64,000 bases of DNA from Dehalobacter alkaniphilus (GCA_040500365.1 CP148031.1:620001-684000), one strand, 5' to 3'. Shown: positions 51,409 to 60,353, counted from the first letter of the stretch. A program made the numbers and translations. Notes: generated by a model from the sequence alone, not told the origin.

Positions 51409-53072
51409 TACTTAGGGGCTGCTGAACAGGATGTTATTTTCTCAATAAGCTAACCTGATCAGCCCGAAATTCTCTCTAATAAAATTGAGTATAAGAATCC
51501 GGAGCCTGCGCTCCAGGTTCATTACCAACAGCTGCATGGCGATAACAGTCTCACTGGTTTCTTTGAGACGTGCCATGATACGTCCGAGCCCATAAAACCG
51601 CTTACCTTCTCCGAATTTTCCTTCAACAGCGTTTCGTATTCCAGCATCCAGCCGTTCTTGTTTCTTTTGTTCTCTTAATAGTTCCTGATCTTTGGCTGGT
51701 CTGCCGAGCGGTGGACCGCTCAATCGAATGCCCAGTTTCTTGCAGTAGTTAAGGTTATCTCTGTTCCGGTAGATCTTGTCTGCCATCACGGCTTCTGGAT
51801 AAAAACCATACCTTTGGTAGTAGTTTTCAACCGATTGCATGAGTGTCTTGCTTTCATTGAAAGCGTCAAAGCTCAAGCTCTCCATATAACTGAATCCGTT
51901 CACAACACTGATGGCAAGCTTAGCTCCAAATTCTACATCTGCGTTTGACTTGCCTCGTACTATGGGTCTGACAAAAGGCATATGCAGGCTGACGATGCGA
52001 TCTTCTACCGAATGTTTACCCTGTTTGTACATTTCCAGCTGTTGCCAGTAGATTTCTTGACTGACGAGCAGATTGCGGTATTGGCGTTTAGTTAAGAGAG
52101 TCAGCGAACTTTTTTCAGCAAGAGTCTTAATGTTTTTCAGATCCCGTCGAATATATCGCAGCTGTCCTCCGATTCCTTTGCGGATCATCTTAGCAGTCTT
52201 ATGTTTCTTTTTATCAATGTTCAGATAGCTTTTGCGTGCATTGCGACGGTAGGATCTGGGTTTCTTGAGAATCCCGGCATGCGGTGCATGCAGTACATCA
52301 ATGATTTCTTCCAAAGCCTGCCGGGTTGTGTTCAAAAGCCAGATATCTGTAGGATAGTGAATATCCGCAGGGGTGCAGGTTGCATCCAGGATCAGCTTGC
52401 CTGAGTTCTTGGTTTCTGAAGGTTCTTCATTCGTTTTCTCTTCTTGTCCTGTATCATCAGAGTCTTCACCATCAGAAGGAGGGGTGTCGTCTGAGCCATC
52501 TGAGTCATCTGGGTCATCTGGGTTTTCTGGATATTCATGTTCTCCGGCTAGTCTGCTAGTAATCTCGTTGATTTCGTTGATAATATCCTTGTCCAAACGT
52601 TTGCGGAAATGGGTCATGAGTGAATGATTGAATGGCGGTTTATCTACAAATGCACTTAGGCCAATGAAATATTGCATGTACGGATTTTCTGTGATCTCTT
52701 CGACCGTGTCACGGTCAGATAATGATTTCACATTTTGAATGATCAGAGATCCGAGTGCCAAACGCACCGAATAGGCTTTTTGTCCGCGACTGACAGGAAA
52801 ACTTCTGGCATACTTCTTCTCAACTTCGGCCCAGGGGATCATTAATGCGAGCTTACACCATTTATTGTCCGGGTTTAAGTTCCCGCCAAAAGGCAGAAAG
52901 AATTCGTGCGGAAATGTAATCTGCTGTTCGGTAGGTTTGTACATGAAAACACGCTCCCAAGTGCAAGGTTTTTTAACATAATATTTATGTTTACATGTAC
53001 TATTTTACCAAAAGTCGGGGTTAAAACCCAGTGTTTATGCTGATTTTACCGTTATTCAGCAGCCCCTAAGTA
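51409..53072. mobile_element. IS5/IS1182-like insertion sequence
   Basis: Inverted ends TACTTAGGGGCTGCTGAA (51409-51426) and its complement (53055-53072) flank one long transposase gene on the minus strand. The element appears intact. Confidence 0.85.
51442..52944 (-). CDS. IS5/IS1182-like DDE transposase
   Basis: This 500-residue transposase has an InsH-type N-terminal domain (LPFGGNLNPDNKWCKLALMI to PPFNHSLMTHFRKRL). An acidic low-complexity insert follows at about 140-180 (Asp/Glu/Ser/Pro-rich), then the DDE core: ILDATCTPADIHYPTD, VMADKIYRNRDN and the late EGKFGEGKRFYG. The gene fills the IS between its inverted ends and is not broken. It lies within the cassette region and has no cassette boundaries of its own. 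Confidence 0.88.
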   Translation of the reverse strand: MYKPTEQQITFPHEFFLPFGGNLNPDNKWCKLALMIPWAEVEKKYARSFPVSRGQKAYSVRLALGSLIIQNVKSLSDRDTVEEITENPYMQYFIGLSAFVDKPPFNHSLMTHFRKRLDKDIINEINEITSRLAGEHEYPENPDDPDDSDGSDDTPPSDGEDSDDTGQEEKTNEEPSETKNSGKLILDATCTPADIHYPTDIWLLNTTRQALEEIIDVLHAPHAGILKKPRSYRRNARKSYLNIDKKKHKTAKMIRKGIGGQLRYIRRDLKNIKTLAEKSSLTLLTKRQYRNLLVSQEIYWQQLEMYKQGKHSVEDRIVSLHMPFVRPIVRGKSNADVEFGAKLAISVVNGFSYMESLSFDAFNESKTLMQSVENYYQRYGFYPEAVMADKIYRNRDNLNYCKKLGIRLSGPPLGRPAKDQELLREQKKQERLDAGIRNAVEGKFGEGKRFYGLGRIMARLKETSETVIAMQLLVMNLERRLRILILNFIRENFGLIRLAY

Positions 53073-53124
53073 CTTGACTAGCACCTAAGAGGATACCTTA
53101 AGCTGGAATCAGGAGGTGTAAGGT

Positions 53125-54012
53125 ATGCAAGTGAATGAGATTTGTAAACAAACAGGTTTAACGAAAAAAGCAGTTGAGTATTATCAATTAAAGGGTTTAG
53201 TATCACCTAAAGTTAACGAGAACGGATATAGGGAATTTTCTGACTCAGATTTATCTCGTTTGAAAGAAATTGCGTTATTTCGAAAACTGGAATTATGCAC
53301 GGATGAGATCAAGCAAGTGCTTGATAGTAACGACAAGAAGCACACTCTTGCTTTAATTAAGCAAGCAAAAGAGATTCAGGCAAAGGAAAAATTATATCGA
53401 CTTGATTTGATAGGACAGTTGATTAATGGGGTGGATGTTGCTGAAATTCAGGATAGATTGAATTTATTAGAACAACAATCTACGATTAAAGAAAAGTTAT
53501 TAATGGCGTTTCCCGGATACTATGGGAGATACTTTAGCTTTCATTTTGGCCAATTTCTCAATGAACCAGTAAAGACAAATGAGCAGAAAGTGTTATATGA
53601 CAACATTGTTAACTTCCTTGACGATATGGAACCAATCGAAATTCCAGAAGAGTTTCAATTAATTTTGGACGAAGTTGACAAATATATGGACAATGAAAAA
53701 ATTGAAGAAATGAGTGCCAACATACAGAGTACTTATGATGACTTTGACACGTATTGGGAAAACAACAAAGATAATATCATTCAATATACAGAACTTAAGA
53801 AAACGGATAAGTACCAGAATTCAGTAATGGCACAACTCATGGATTTGTTTCGTAAATTTGGAGAAACAAACGGATACTATGATGTGTTCATTCCGACGAT
53901 GAGAACGCTAAGTCCAGCATATGATTTTTATTACAAGAAGATGCTGGAAGCAAATGAGAAATTGATACAAAAAATACCTGATGTTGAAAATTGGTACGAA
54001 CCAACAAAATGA
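53125..54012 (+). CDS. MerR-family transcriptional regulator
   Basis: The first 75 residues are a MerR winged helix (VNEICKQTGLTKKAVEYYQL, GYREFSDSDLSRLKEIALFRKLELCTDEI). A dimerisation coiled coil follows, then a long effector region of about 190 residues without known motif. The total of 295 residues is longer than metal-sensing MerR proteins and closer to drug-binding members. An AGGAGG site precedes ATG 53125. It lies between two insertion sequences, and its target is unknown. Confidence 0.85.
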   Translation: MQVNEICKQTGLTKKAVEYYQLKGLVSPKVNENGYREFSDSDLSRLKEIALFRKLELCTDEIKQVLDSNDKKHTLALIKQAKEIQAKEKLYRLDLIGQLINGVDVAEIQDRLNLLEQQSTIKEKLLMAFPGYYGRYFSFHFGQFLNEPVKTNEQKVLYDNIVNFLDDMEPIEIPEEFQLILDEVDKYMDNEKIEEMSANIQSTYDDFDTYWENNKDNIIQYTELKKTDKYQNSVMAQLMDLFRKFGETNGYYDVFIPTMRTLSPAYDFYYKKMLEANEKLIQKIPDVENWYEPTK

Positions 54013-54156
54013 GCTTTATCCTTGGTTTATAATTTAAAGTGAAGATGCTAAAGATAAACTGGAAAAGTGGAAAAAAGACTTAAGTGAAAAAACATAAAGA
54101 AAGAAGGCCGAATCTCAATTTATTATGACTCGGCCAAAATCTATACTTTTCCAAGC

Positions 54157-54540
54157 CTATTGACCAAGGTTTATTATCTGGTACTGTCCACCAGACCATC
54201 CTAAACCACTTGAAACTTGTAATTTTAAACCTTTTAGGTTTTTAGGAATTTCAAATACAATATATCCACTTTTGCTTGTTCCCGGGTTTACCTGGGCTAG
54301 AAAGAAACTATTATCGGTGTTTACATACATGTCTGCTTCAGCCATAGCAGAATATTCTTTGCCTTCAGCATCTTTTAACTTAAATAAGCTAGTATCAATG
54401 GTACGAGTCTCTTTATCGTTGTTTGATACCTTTACTTTTATTAGTAAATATTCATTTTCGGTTGTTTTTTGCAAATATTGATTTTGCCCGATTTTAGTGC
54501 TCCTTTTTACCTCGCTTGCAGTATACCCAATTGACCTAGA
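54157..54540 (-). pseudogene. DUF4352-type protein, 5' end cut off by the IS3 element
   Basis: The frame reads GYTASEVKRSTKIGQNQYLQ, then ENEYLLIKVKVSNNDKETRT and ends SGLGWSGGQYQIINLGQ, typical of DUF4352 immunoglobulin-like domains of secreted lipoproteins. The frame closes with a stop at the IS junction and has no ATG, so the signal peptide and start are lost. I find no N-terminal half on the other side of the IS. Confidence 0.65.
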
Positions 54541-54597
54541 TCACGTTTGATAGACACAGAGAATACCCCTATAATCAAAATAACGGAGGTATTCAAA

Positions 54598-54879
54598 ATG
54601 GCTTACGACAAAGAGTACAAAGAGTTGGTTGTCAAGAGGATCATAAACAAGGAAACAACGATCAGAGAAATGGCAACAGAGCTAGGCGTGCATTACACAA
54701 CAGTGCGCGACTGGGTCAGACAATATAAGCAACATGGAGACGAGTCCTTCCCAGGCAAGGGCAAACTGCGTCCCGAGGATGAGGAGATCATAAAGCTCCG
54801 CAAAGAATTACTTGATCTTAAAGAGGAAAACGCAATCCTAAAAAAAGCGGCGGCCTACTTCGCGAAAAATCAGAAATAA
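54598..54879 (+). CDS. IS3-family transposase OrfA
   Basis: This 93-residue protein has a helix-turn-helix (TTIREMATELGVHYTTVRDWVRQY) and a leucine zipper near the C-terminus (LRKELLDLKEENAILKKAA). The start ATG 54598 follows GGAGG. A run of A followed by GCGGCGG near 54838-54850 is a plausible -1 frameshift site that would fuse OrfA to OrfB, the usual IS3 strategy. Confidence 0.9.
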   Translation: MAYDKEYKELVVKRIINKETTIREMATELGVHYTTVRDWVRQYKQHGDESFPGKGKLRPEDEEIIKLRKELLDLKEENAILKKAAAYFAKNQK

Positions 54880-54881
54880 AG

Positions 54882-55730
54882 AAGTTCAAATTTATTTATG
54901 AACATCGCTCCGTATTTCGGATTGCGAAGATGTGTCAGGCCTTAAACGTATCAAGGAGCGGTTATTACGCTTTTCTAAAAAGACCGCCCAGCGCCAGAGC
55001 CGAAAGAAAAGCTGCGCTGCTGAAAACCGTTACAAGCCTCTTTTACAAATACAAGCGCATCTATGGTGCGACCAGAATAACCAAAGAGCTGCCTCAAGAG
55101 CAATTGGCCTGCAAGACAACAGTTGCCAAAGTGATGCGGGAGAACGGCCTTCGTTCAAAGGTGATTAAGAAATACAAAGCAACCACAAACTCACGTCACA
55201 ACTTGCCAGTTGCTGAAAATATACTTAACCGTGAGTTCACTGCATCCCGTCGCAATGAAAAATGGGTTTCAGACATCACGTACATTGCTACGGATGAGGG
55301 CTGGCTCTATCTGGCAGGGATTCTGGATCTTTACGACCGTTCAATTGTCGGTTGGTCAATGGATAGCCGTATGAAAACGTCACTCGTGATATCGGCTCTA
55401 AGGAATGCCATCGGTCGCAAAAAACCTAAAGAAGGTCTCATTTTACATTCAGATCGTGGTGTACAGTATGCCAGTCATAACTACCAGAAACTAATCCAGG
55501 AAAAGAACTTTGTTTGCAGCATGAGCCGCAAAGGCAACTGTTATGACAATGCCCCAATGGAATCATTCTGGGGTAAGTTGAAAACAGAATGGCTTAATGA
55601 CATGCATTTCAAGACCAGAGATGAAGCAAGATCAGCAGTATTTGAGTACATTGAGCTCTTTTACAATCGCAATCGCATTCATTCTTCCAACGATTACATA
55701 GCGCCATTAAAGGTGCATGATGCAGCATGA
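54882..55730 (+). CDS. IS3-family transposase OrfB (DDE integrase core)
   Basis: The frame runs from KFKFIYEHRSVFRIAKMCQALNV, an HTH_21-like region, into the rve core: WVSDITYIATDEGWLYL, LHSDRGVQYAS and DNAPMESFWGKLK give the DDE triad. An ATG at 54930 exists, but translation normally enters from OrfA by frameshift. The protein looks intact. Confidence 0.88.
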   Translation, partial: KFKFIYEHRSVFRIAKMCQALNVSRSGYYAFLKRPPSARAERKAALLKTVTSLFYKYKRIYGATRITKELPQEQLACKTTVAKVMRENGLRSKVIKKYKATTNSRHNLPVAENILNREFTASRRNEKWVSDITYIATDEGWLYLAGILDLYDRSIVGWSMDSRMKTSLVISALRNAIGRKKPKEGLILHSDRGVQYASHNYQKLIQEKNFVCSMSRKGNCYDNAPMESFWGKLKTEWLNDMHFKTRDEARSAVFEYIELFYNRNRIHSSNDYIAPLKVHDAA

Positions 55731-56032
55731 TTGCGTAATTCAATGAAAACAATAATTATTTAGGGTTTCTCCGTGTCTACCAAACGTAGGCAAGGTCAAG
55801 TATGATAATTACTATGATACATAATAGCCAAAACCACCATCGTCTATAGATGGACTTATTTACCATTATATTGCCCCCTAACATTAATTTATAATATTTA
55901 TTATTCTCTTAAAACATTCTTTTTGATGCAGAAACAATATCTTGGTTCCAGCCTAAATTATGCAAAGCACTTTGTAATTACTCTAAATAAGCTGGTTTTA
56001 GAAAAATATATGAATATTATTAGCTAAGCAGT

Positions 56033-56506
56033 TTATCTTTGAAAATTTGGTTTATTATTAAATTCATAGTATTTAGCTATGATTGATGAACTTAATACAC
56101 CAAGAACAATGAAGTTAATAAGTGCCATTAATGTTGAACTAATCTCACTCCGCATCCAAGGTGCTATGTTTACTAGTGTTTGCATTATTCCAGTATTACC
56201 AATATAAAAAAGTGAGGATACGCCTAAACCTTTAATTAAATAATAGTCTTTGCCAGTTAATCTGAGAACAATAGCAACAATAACGCCTAATCCAGATCCA
56301 AGAAGAAACTGAACGATGTAACCTATTAGAATTCCAACTGGGGTATATAGAACGTCAGTATTTAGCAAAATGTTTCCAGCTACTACCCAAGGTGGCGTAA
56401 ATTGAATACCAGATAAAAGAAGTATCCAGTCTATTGAAGTCATGACAATCGCTGCAATTATTCCGCTGATTGTTCCTATAGTGATAGTATCATTATATTT
56501 TTTCAA
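56033..56506 (-). CDS. Four-helix membrane protein of unknown function
   Basis: This 157-residue protein starts at TTG 56506 after AGAGGT. It has four hydrophobic segments and a central GSGLGVIVAIVLRLTGKDYYLIKGLG. The gene at 58227-58673 has the same pattern (GGVISLIFYYALKLLDFDYLMIKSIG), so the two are related. I do not recognise the family. Confidence 0.65.
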   Translation of the reverse strand: MKKYNDTITIGTISGIIAAIVMTSIDWILLLSGIQFTPPWVVAGNILLNTDVLYTPVGILIGYIVQFLLGSGLGVIVAIVLRLTGKDYYLIKGLGVSSLFYIGNTGIMQTLVNIAPWMRSEISSTLMALINFIVLGVLSSSIIAKYYEFNNKPNFQR

Positions 56507-56640
56507 AGTAGTACCTCTTTTCTAACAGAATGATACAAATATAGTCTGTTCAGAAAAAGAGAATTTTATCAATTACTAATTAAGTTAAGCCCTATAGACT
56601 TTACGTATGAATAAAAATGTTTTTGGTATAAGAAGGAGAC

Positions 56641-57085
56641 GCCATCCACAGACTGTGTAAAAACACAGAAAATGATGGATAGATATGGTATAATTTAGTA
56701 GGGTAATTGGTTATGAGGAGAATAATTATGCGATATAAAAGCGGAATAAACCGTGGACAAATAACACTATTTACGGAAACCATAGATGATTATAATAAAA
56801 AGTCTAAGATCGGATCATAAAACCATAGTGAATTTCAGGAAAGACAACAAAGAAGAAATAAAGAGTTCACGCTGCTCTGTTTGTTTGGCGGAGAACTGGT
56901 ATCAGTAGACGGAAGTAAATTTTAAGCAGTAAATTCTAAGAAACAAAATGTCGTAAAAGAAAAAGCGGCAGCAAGGATAAAAGAAATTGAGAAGCAGATA
57001 GATGAGTACCTTAAGGAAATCGAGGAAAATGATAAGAATGAAGAAGACAGAAGTAAGCGACATAAACCAACTGTCGAACATGGTA
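56641..57085 (+). pseudogene. Decayed IS1182-type element, copy 2
   Basis: The left end and promoter match copy 1 (50509-). The transposase frame is broken by deletions and stop codons (for example after GSKF). It ends near 57085, just before the FRG-domain gene. It accounts for most of the 610-base gap here. Confidence 0.75.
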
Positions 57086-57116
57086 GCTTAGCAAATATGA
57101 AAATACTTTTAATATT

Positions 57117-58004
57117 TTACATCGGAATAATGGAACTGGTGATAGAAGGCAACTGACCTTCCTCTTGGACTTCAAGGTTAATTTGACGAGTAACCTCAGT
57201 GATATCCGGATAGAGGGTAAAGCGTGTCACACCATAATGCTCAAGTTGAGAAGTGATTAATGGAATTTTCTCGGCAGCGACACAGATCTCAAGGAGATAG
57301 TCCGATGCGTCTGGGAAGAGATTCAATGGGATAATCTCTTTATCATGGGGGAATACAGTGAAAACTCCTTTTTGAGCGACAATGTGTGGATTGTTCAAGG
57401 GGCCGATGACGGCGGCAGGCTTCTTATTGGCAAGGATTTCAGTATTTGGCCCAAAGTAGAGATCAACGATCTTTTCATCTACATTGGGAATATAGCCAGC
57501 TTTAACAAAGCTATGAAATGAGAATGCTTCATTGAGCAGAACGGGATTTAGAATCCAAACTGCGGCATCTTTGCCAACATCGTTAGCACCCCGACCATCC
57601 AATGCAAAGAAAAGGGCAGTAAGCGCATCTCGGCTCCAATCCAATAGTCGGGTTGGTACTCCGTAATGCTGCATCATAAAGAGCCAGTGCCAATAAGCTG
57701 CCGGACCATTCGGAATGGGAAAAGAGGGCAGTTCCTGTACGAAAGGAATAGCATAGGATTTGAACTTAGATAGATAGATAATTTCCATTTGGGGATTGCG
57801 CCCTCTTCGTGTGATGCTGGGTTCTAAATTGAATACGTTTTGGTTTGCCGGTTGGTTTTGACCACGGTACCATAATTCACATCTACCCCCCGCAGGGCAG
57901 ATTTTTTGGAATGCATAATCTACAGCTCTTAAATAATCTTCAACACTTTCAATCCGAGTCACACAACTAATAACTGGACTTGATTGTTGTATTTCAGTAG
58001 ACAT
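57117..58004 (-). CDS. FRG-domain protein
   Basis: The start ATG 58004 follows AAGGAGGTG. Residues 30-250 form an FRG domain: LWYRGQNQPANQNVFNLEPSI, then MMQHYGVPTRLLDWSRDALTALFFAL, where the conserved Y-G-x-P-T-R-L-L-D-W is diagnostic. The rest is divergent. FRG domains are found in mobile and defence-associated proteins and may have ADP-ribosyltransferase-like folds, but the activity is not established. It is on the opposite strand to the other cassette genes and ends before attC I. Confidence 0.8.
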   Translation of the reverse strand: MSTEIQQSSPVISCVTRIESVEDYLRAVDYAFQKICPAGGRCELWYRGQNQPANQNVFNLEPSITRRGRNPQMEIIYLSKFKSYAIPFVQELPSFPIPNGPAAYWHWLFMMQHYGVPTRLLDWSRDALTALFFALDGRGANDVGKDAAVWILNPVLLNEAFSFHSFVKAGYIPNVDEKIVDLYFGPNTEILANKKPAAVIGPLNNPHIVAQKGVFTVFPHDKEIIPLNLFPDASDYLLEICVAAEKIPLITSQLEHYGVTRFTLYPDITEVTRQINLEVQEEGQLPSITSSIIPM

Positions 58005-58096
58005 TTCCCCACCTCCTTTATAAGTTATGAAAAGTAGGACAGGGAAGTGCGTGTATGGAGTTGTCATTTGAGTGAATGTGTAAATTTGCCGACTTC

Positions 58097-58170
58097 CGAT
58101 GACACCCGGTTTCCGCCACTTGGAGAATGATGGATGCAGTCAGGGCGCGGCGGGAACCGGCGAGACGTTA
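58097..58170 (+). other. Integron attC site I, R' core split by an intron fragment
   Basis: L'' CCGGTTTCCGCC (58106-58117) pairs with L' GGCGGGAACCGG (58149-58160) and the spacer is like attC F and H. R'' is degenerate (CGATGAC). R' is cut after GTTA (58167-58170), as in attC C. Confidence 0.75.
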
Positions 58171-58228
58171 GTGCGCCAAGCAAAGCTTGGTACTTCTTGC
58201 AAGGTGAAAGTCCTTGCTGGGGAAGGTC
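58171..58228 (+). mobile_element. Stranded 5' end of a group II intron (type A)
   Basis: Fifty-eight bases starting GTGCGCCAAGC match the 5' end of intron 1 (43090-) with one difference, then stop abruptly. No domain V or maturase follows. Confidence 0.85.
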
Positions 58229-58673
58229 AGATTTTCTTATAATCTTTGAATAAATAATTTCGAAACAGTAGCCCTAACGAAATCCCAAACGCAATTGTAC
58301 CGAACATTTCAGAATAATAGTCATTTATAGGTCTATGTGGAATAAGCCCACGTCCTTCAATAAGCCACATGAAAATGACTTCTAACATTAACCAATTGAA
58401 TAAGCTAAACCCAATACTTTTGATCATTAAATAGTCAAAATCTAATAATTTGAGTGCGTAGTAAAAAATAAGAGATATTACACCACCTAATATGATAGAA
58501 CACAGCGCTCCTAAAAGAACATTAGGTCTATCCAGTGTTATCATAAAACTGGTAAGCTGATATACACTATATTTGGCAAATCCAAAAGTCGCTAGGACTC
58601 TTGTAATTATTTCATGAGGAATAGTAGATAAAGCTCCCATAAGTATAGCTAATGTAGGTTTATCGTATTTCAT
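58227..58673 (-). CDS. Membrane protein related to the 56033 gene
   Basis: The start is ATG 58673 after GGAAGTGCGGAG. The 148-residue protein has four membrane segments and the DFDYLMIKSIGFSLFNW motif shared with the gene at 56033-56506. Its stop codon lies in the intron fragment boundary, so its last residues may have changed when the array rearranged. I do not recognise the family. Confidence 0.65.
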   Translation of the reverse strand: MKYDKPTLAILMGALSTIPHEIITRVLATFGFAKYSVYQLTSFMITLDRPNVLLGALCSIILGGVISLIFYYALKLLDFDYLMIKSIGFSLFNWLMLEVIFMWLIEGRGLIPHRPINDYYSEMFGTIAFGISLGLLFRNYLFKDYKKI

Positions 58674-58794
58674 ACTCCGCACTTCCTTTTGTAAATGATG
58701 TTGAAGAGTAGTATTTACCATTTGAAAATTTTTACAATCTTTTTTTGAATAAGATTGGGAATAGAAAGTACAGGCCAAAAGAAAGGAAGAGAAA

Positions 58795-59904
58795 ATGATG
58801 TCTAAAATCCTTATCCTAGGTGGTACAGGTCAAACTGGCAAATTGATATCGCGTCATCTATTGGAGTATTCCGAAGCTACAGTTACAATTGGGACACGAT
58901 ATCCCGACAAGGCACAGGTATTTGTTGATGAGCTGAATCAACATTACCCCGGTTTACGTGCATCGGCTGTTTATGCAAACGCATCAGAAGCGGAATCCTT
59001 ACGGACAGCGTTTAAAGACCAGTCTATCGTTGTGGTCGCAGCACCCACGACTGCCTATACCGAAATCGTTGCCCATGCTGCGCTTCAGGCGGGGATTGAT
59101 TATCTCGACGTGCAGCTGGACTCCAAGAAATTTGCTTATTTGCAGTCCCTTGCTACAGAAATCAAAAGCGCTGGAAGAACTTTTATCACGGAGGCCGGGT
59201 TCCATCCTGGGCTTCCTTCTGCACTGGTTCGTTACGTGGCCACCCATATGGACTCGATTGAAAGCGCCATAACAGCTGGCTATCTCAATATGGGGAAAGA
59301 TCTTCCTTATACCGAAGCAGTTGACGAATTGGTTGAGTGTTTCAAGGAATATCAGGCTCAGGTCTATAAGAACGGACATTGGACGAAAAAAAGCTCCTAT
59401 GAAATACGTAAAATAGATTTTGGGAGCGACATCGGATTGAAGCGATGCTATTCTATGTTCTTTGAGGAATTGCAGCCGCTGCCGAAGTTGTACCCCACGC
59501 TCAAGGATCTTGGCTTTTATATATCGGAGTCACACTGGGTGACAGACTGGGTGACTATGTCAGTTGTCTGGATGTGGCTAAAGATCATGCCAAACGCTGT
59601 TAGGTCAATTGGTAAGTTTTTATGGTGGAGCATGGGCACTTTTCACAAACCGCCTTATCGGGTTGAACTTCTGGTTAGGGCATCTGGATATAAGGATGGA
59701 CAGATGATTCAACCCCACGTCAGCGTTTCTCATCCCGATGGTTACGAATTAACAGCTATCCCCGTTGTTGCAACTTTATTACAATACTTGGATGGTTCTG
59801 CCCGTAAGCCCGGAATTTGGATGATGGGGCACTTGGTTGAGCCTGATTGTCTTATGAAGGATATGGAAAAAATGGGTGTGAAGTGCATATCAAGCTTTTC
59901 ATAA
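58795..59904 (+). CDS. Saccharopine dehydrogenase-like NAD(P)-binding oxidoreductase
   Basis: The N-terminal Rossmann motif is SKILILGGTGQTGKLISRHLL, followed by the Sacchrp_dh_NADP-type segments VVVAAPTTAYTEIV and TEAGFHPGLPSALVRY. Membrane-like aromatic patches occur near 250-290. The 369-residue protein is related to, but distinct from, the carboxynorspermidine synthase at 8391. No partner indicates a substrate. An AGGAAGAG site precedes ATG 58795. The divergent gene upstream shares a 120-base promoter region. Confidence 0.8.
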   Translation: MMSKILILGGTGQTGKLISRHLLEYSEATVTIGTRYPDKAQVFVDELNQHYPGLRASAVYANASEAESLRTAFKDQSIVVVAAPTTAYTEIVAHAALQAGIDYLDVQLDSKKFAYLQSLATEIKSAGRTFITEAGFHPGLPSALVRYVATHMDSIESAITAGYLNMGKDLPYTEAVDELVECFKEYQAQVYKNGHWTKKSSYEIRKIDFGSDIGLKRCYSMFFEELQPLPKLYPTLKDLGFYISESHWVTDWVTMSVVWMWLKIMPNAVRSIGKFLWWSMGTFHKPPYRVELLVRASGYKDGQMIQPHVSVSHPDGYELTAIPVVATLLQYLDGSARKPGIWMMGHLVEPDCLMKDMEKMGVKCISSFS

Positions 59905-59947
59905 ACGGCAGCTGCTTACTTGAATAAGGTGGAGGGTTACTTAACAG

Positions 59948-60028
59948 ATGTACAATCTGCATTGGACTTTACGAAAAATTGAGTCAAGATTGAGTCAAGA
60001 AGGAATTTGTCAAAATACCCAGAAATAA
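59948..60028 (+). CDS. Possible 26-residue ORF
   Basis: An ATG after GGAGGG encodes a short basic peptide ending GICQNTQK. Its last 30 bases recur, diverged, at 61248-61277, which could mean the peptide or the DNA repeat is what is conserved. It is weak as a gene. Confidence 0.2.
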   Translation: MYNLHWTLRKIESRLSQEGICQNTQK

Positions 60029-60068
60029 CAATCATAACCATGTAAATATTTATACAAGGAGTAATCAC

Positions 60069-60353
60069 ATGGAGAGATTAACAAAAGAATTAGAAAGCAA
60101 TGGTCTTTTTATTGTGGACGATTCTCAAATACAGCATGATGCAAACGGTTATTCTGGGGAAGCCATTAACAAACTGGCAAAGTTCGAAAATTTTTATAAT
60201 GATTTGATATTCAAACAAAGTGAAATCTCTATGGAATTAGAAAAGCTAAGATTTGAAGGCAAAACGAATTCAGTAAAATTCAAGCAACTCCTGACGAATA
60301 AAATGACCAATAATACAATATTGATTCTTTTGAAAGCGTATGGATTGCAGTAA
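60069..60353 (+). CDS. Small protein of unknown function upstream of amj
   Basis: This 94-residue, charged and helical protein contains INKLAKFENFYNDLIFKQSEI and IRFEGKTNS-like helices and ends exactly at the amj start (stop TAA and ATG adjacent), so the two are translationally coupled. AAGGAG precedes ATG 60069. I do not recognise the family; similar small ORFs occur in phages. Confidence 0.6.
   Translation: MERLTKELESNGLFIVDDSQIQHDANGYSGEAINKLAKFENFYNDLIFKQSEISMELEKLRFEGKTNSVKFKQLLTNKMTNNTILILLKAYGLQ

Larger units (their letters stand above)
54543..55787 (+). mobile_element. IS3-family insertion sequence
   Basis: Inverted ends ACGTTTGRTAGACACRGAGAA lie at 54543-54563 and 55767-55787. Two overlapping genes, orfA and orfB, fill it. 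No target duplication is obvious. The 246 bases after it (to 56032) hold nothing I can identify. Confidence 0.88.

Noticed and set aside
51442..52944. Treating the acidic Asp/Ser-rich insert in the transposase as a separate gene or fusion
   Set aside because: It lies between two conserved transposase segments in a single frame and IS5/IS1182-type enzymes commonly have a variable insert there.
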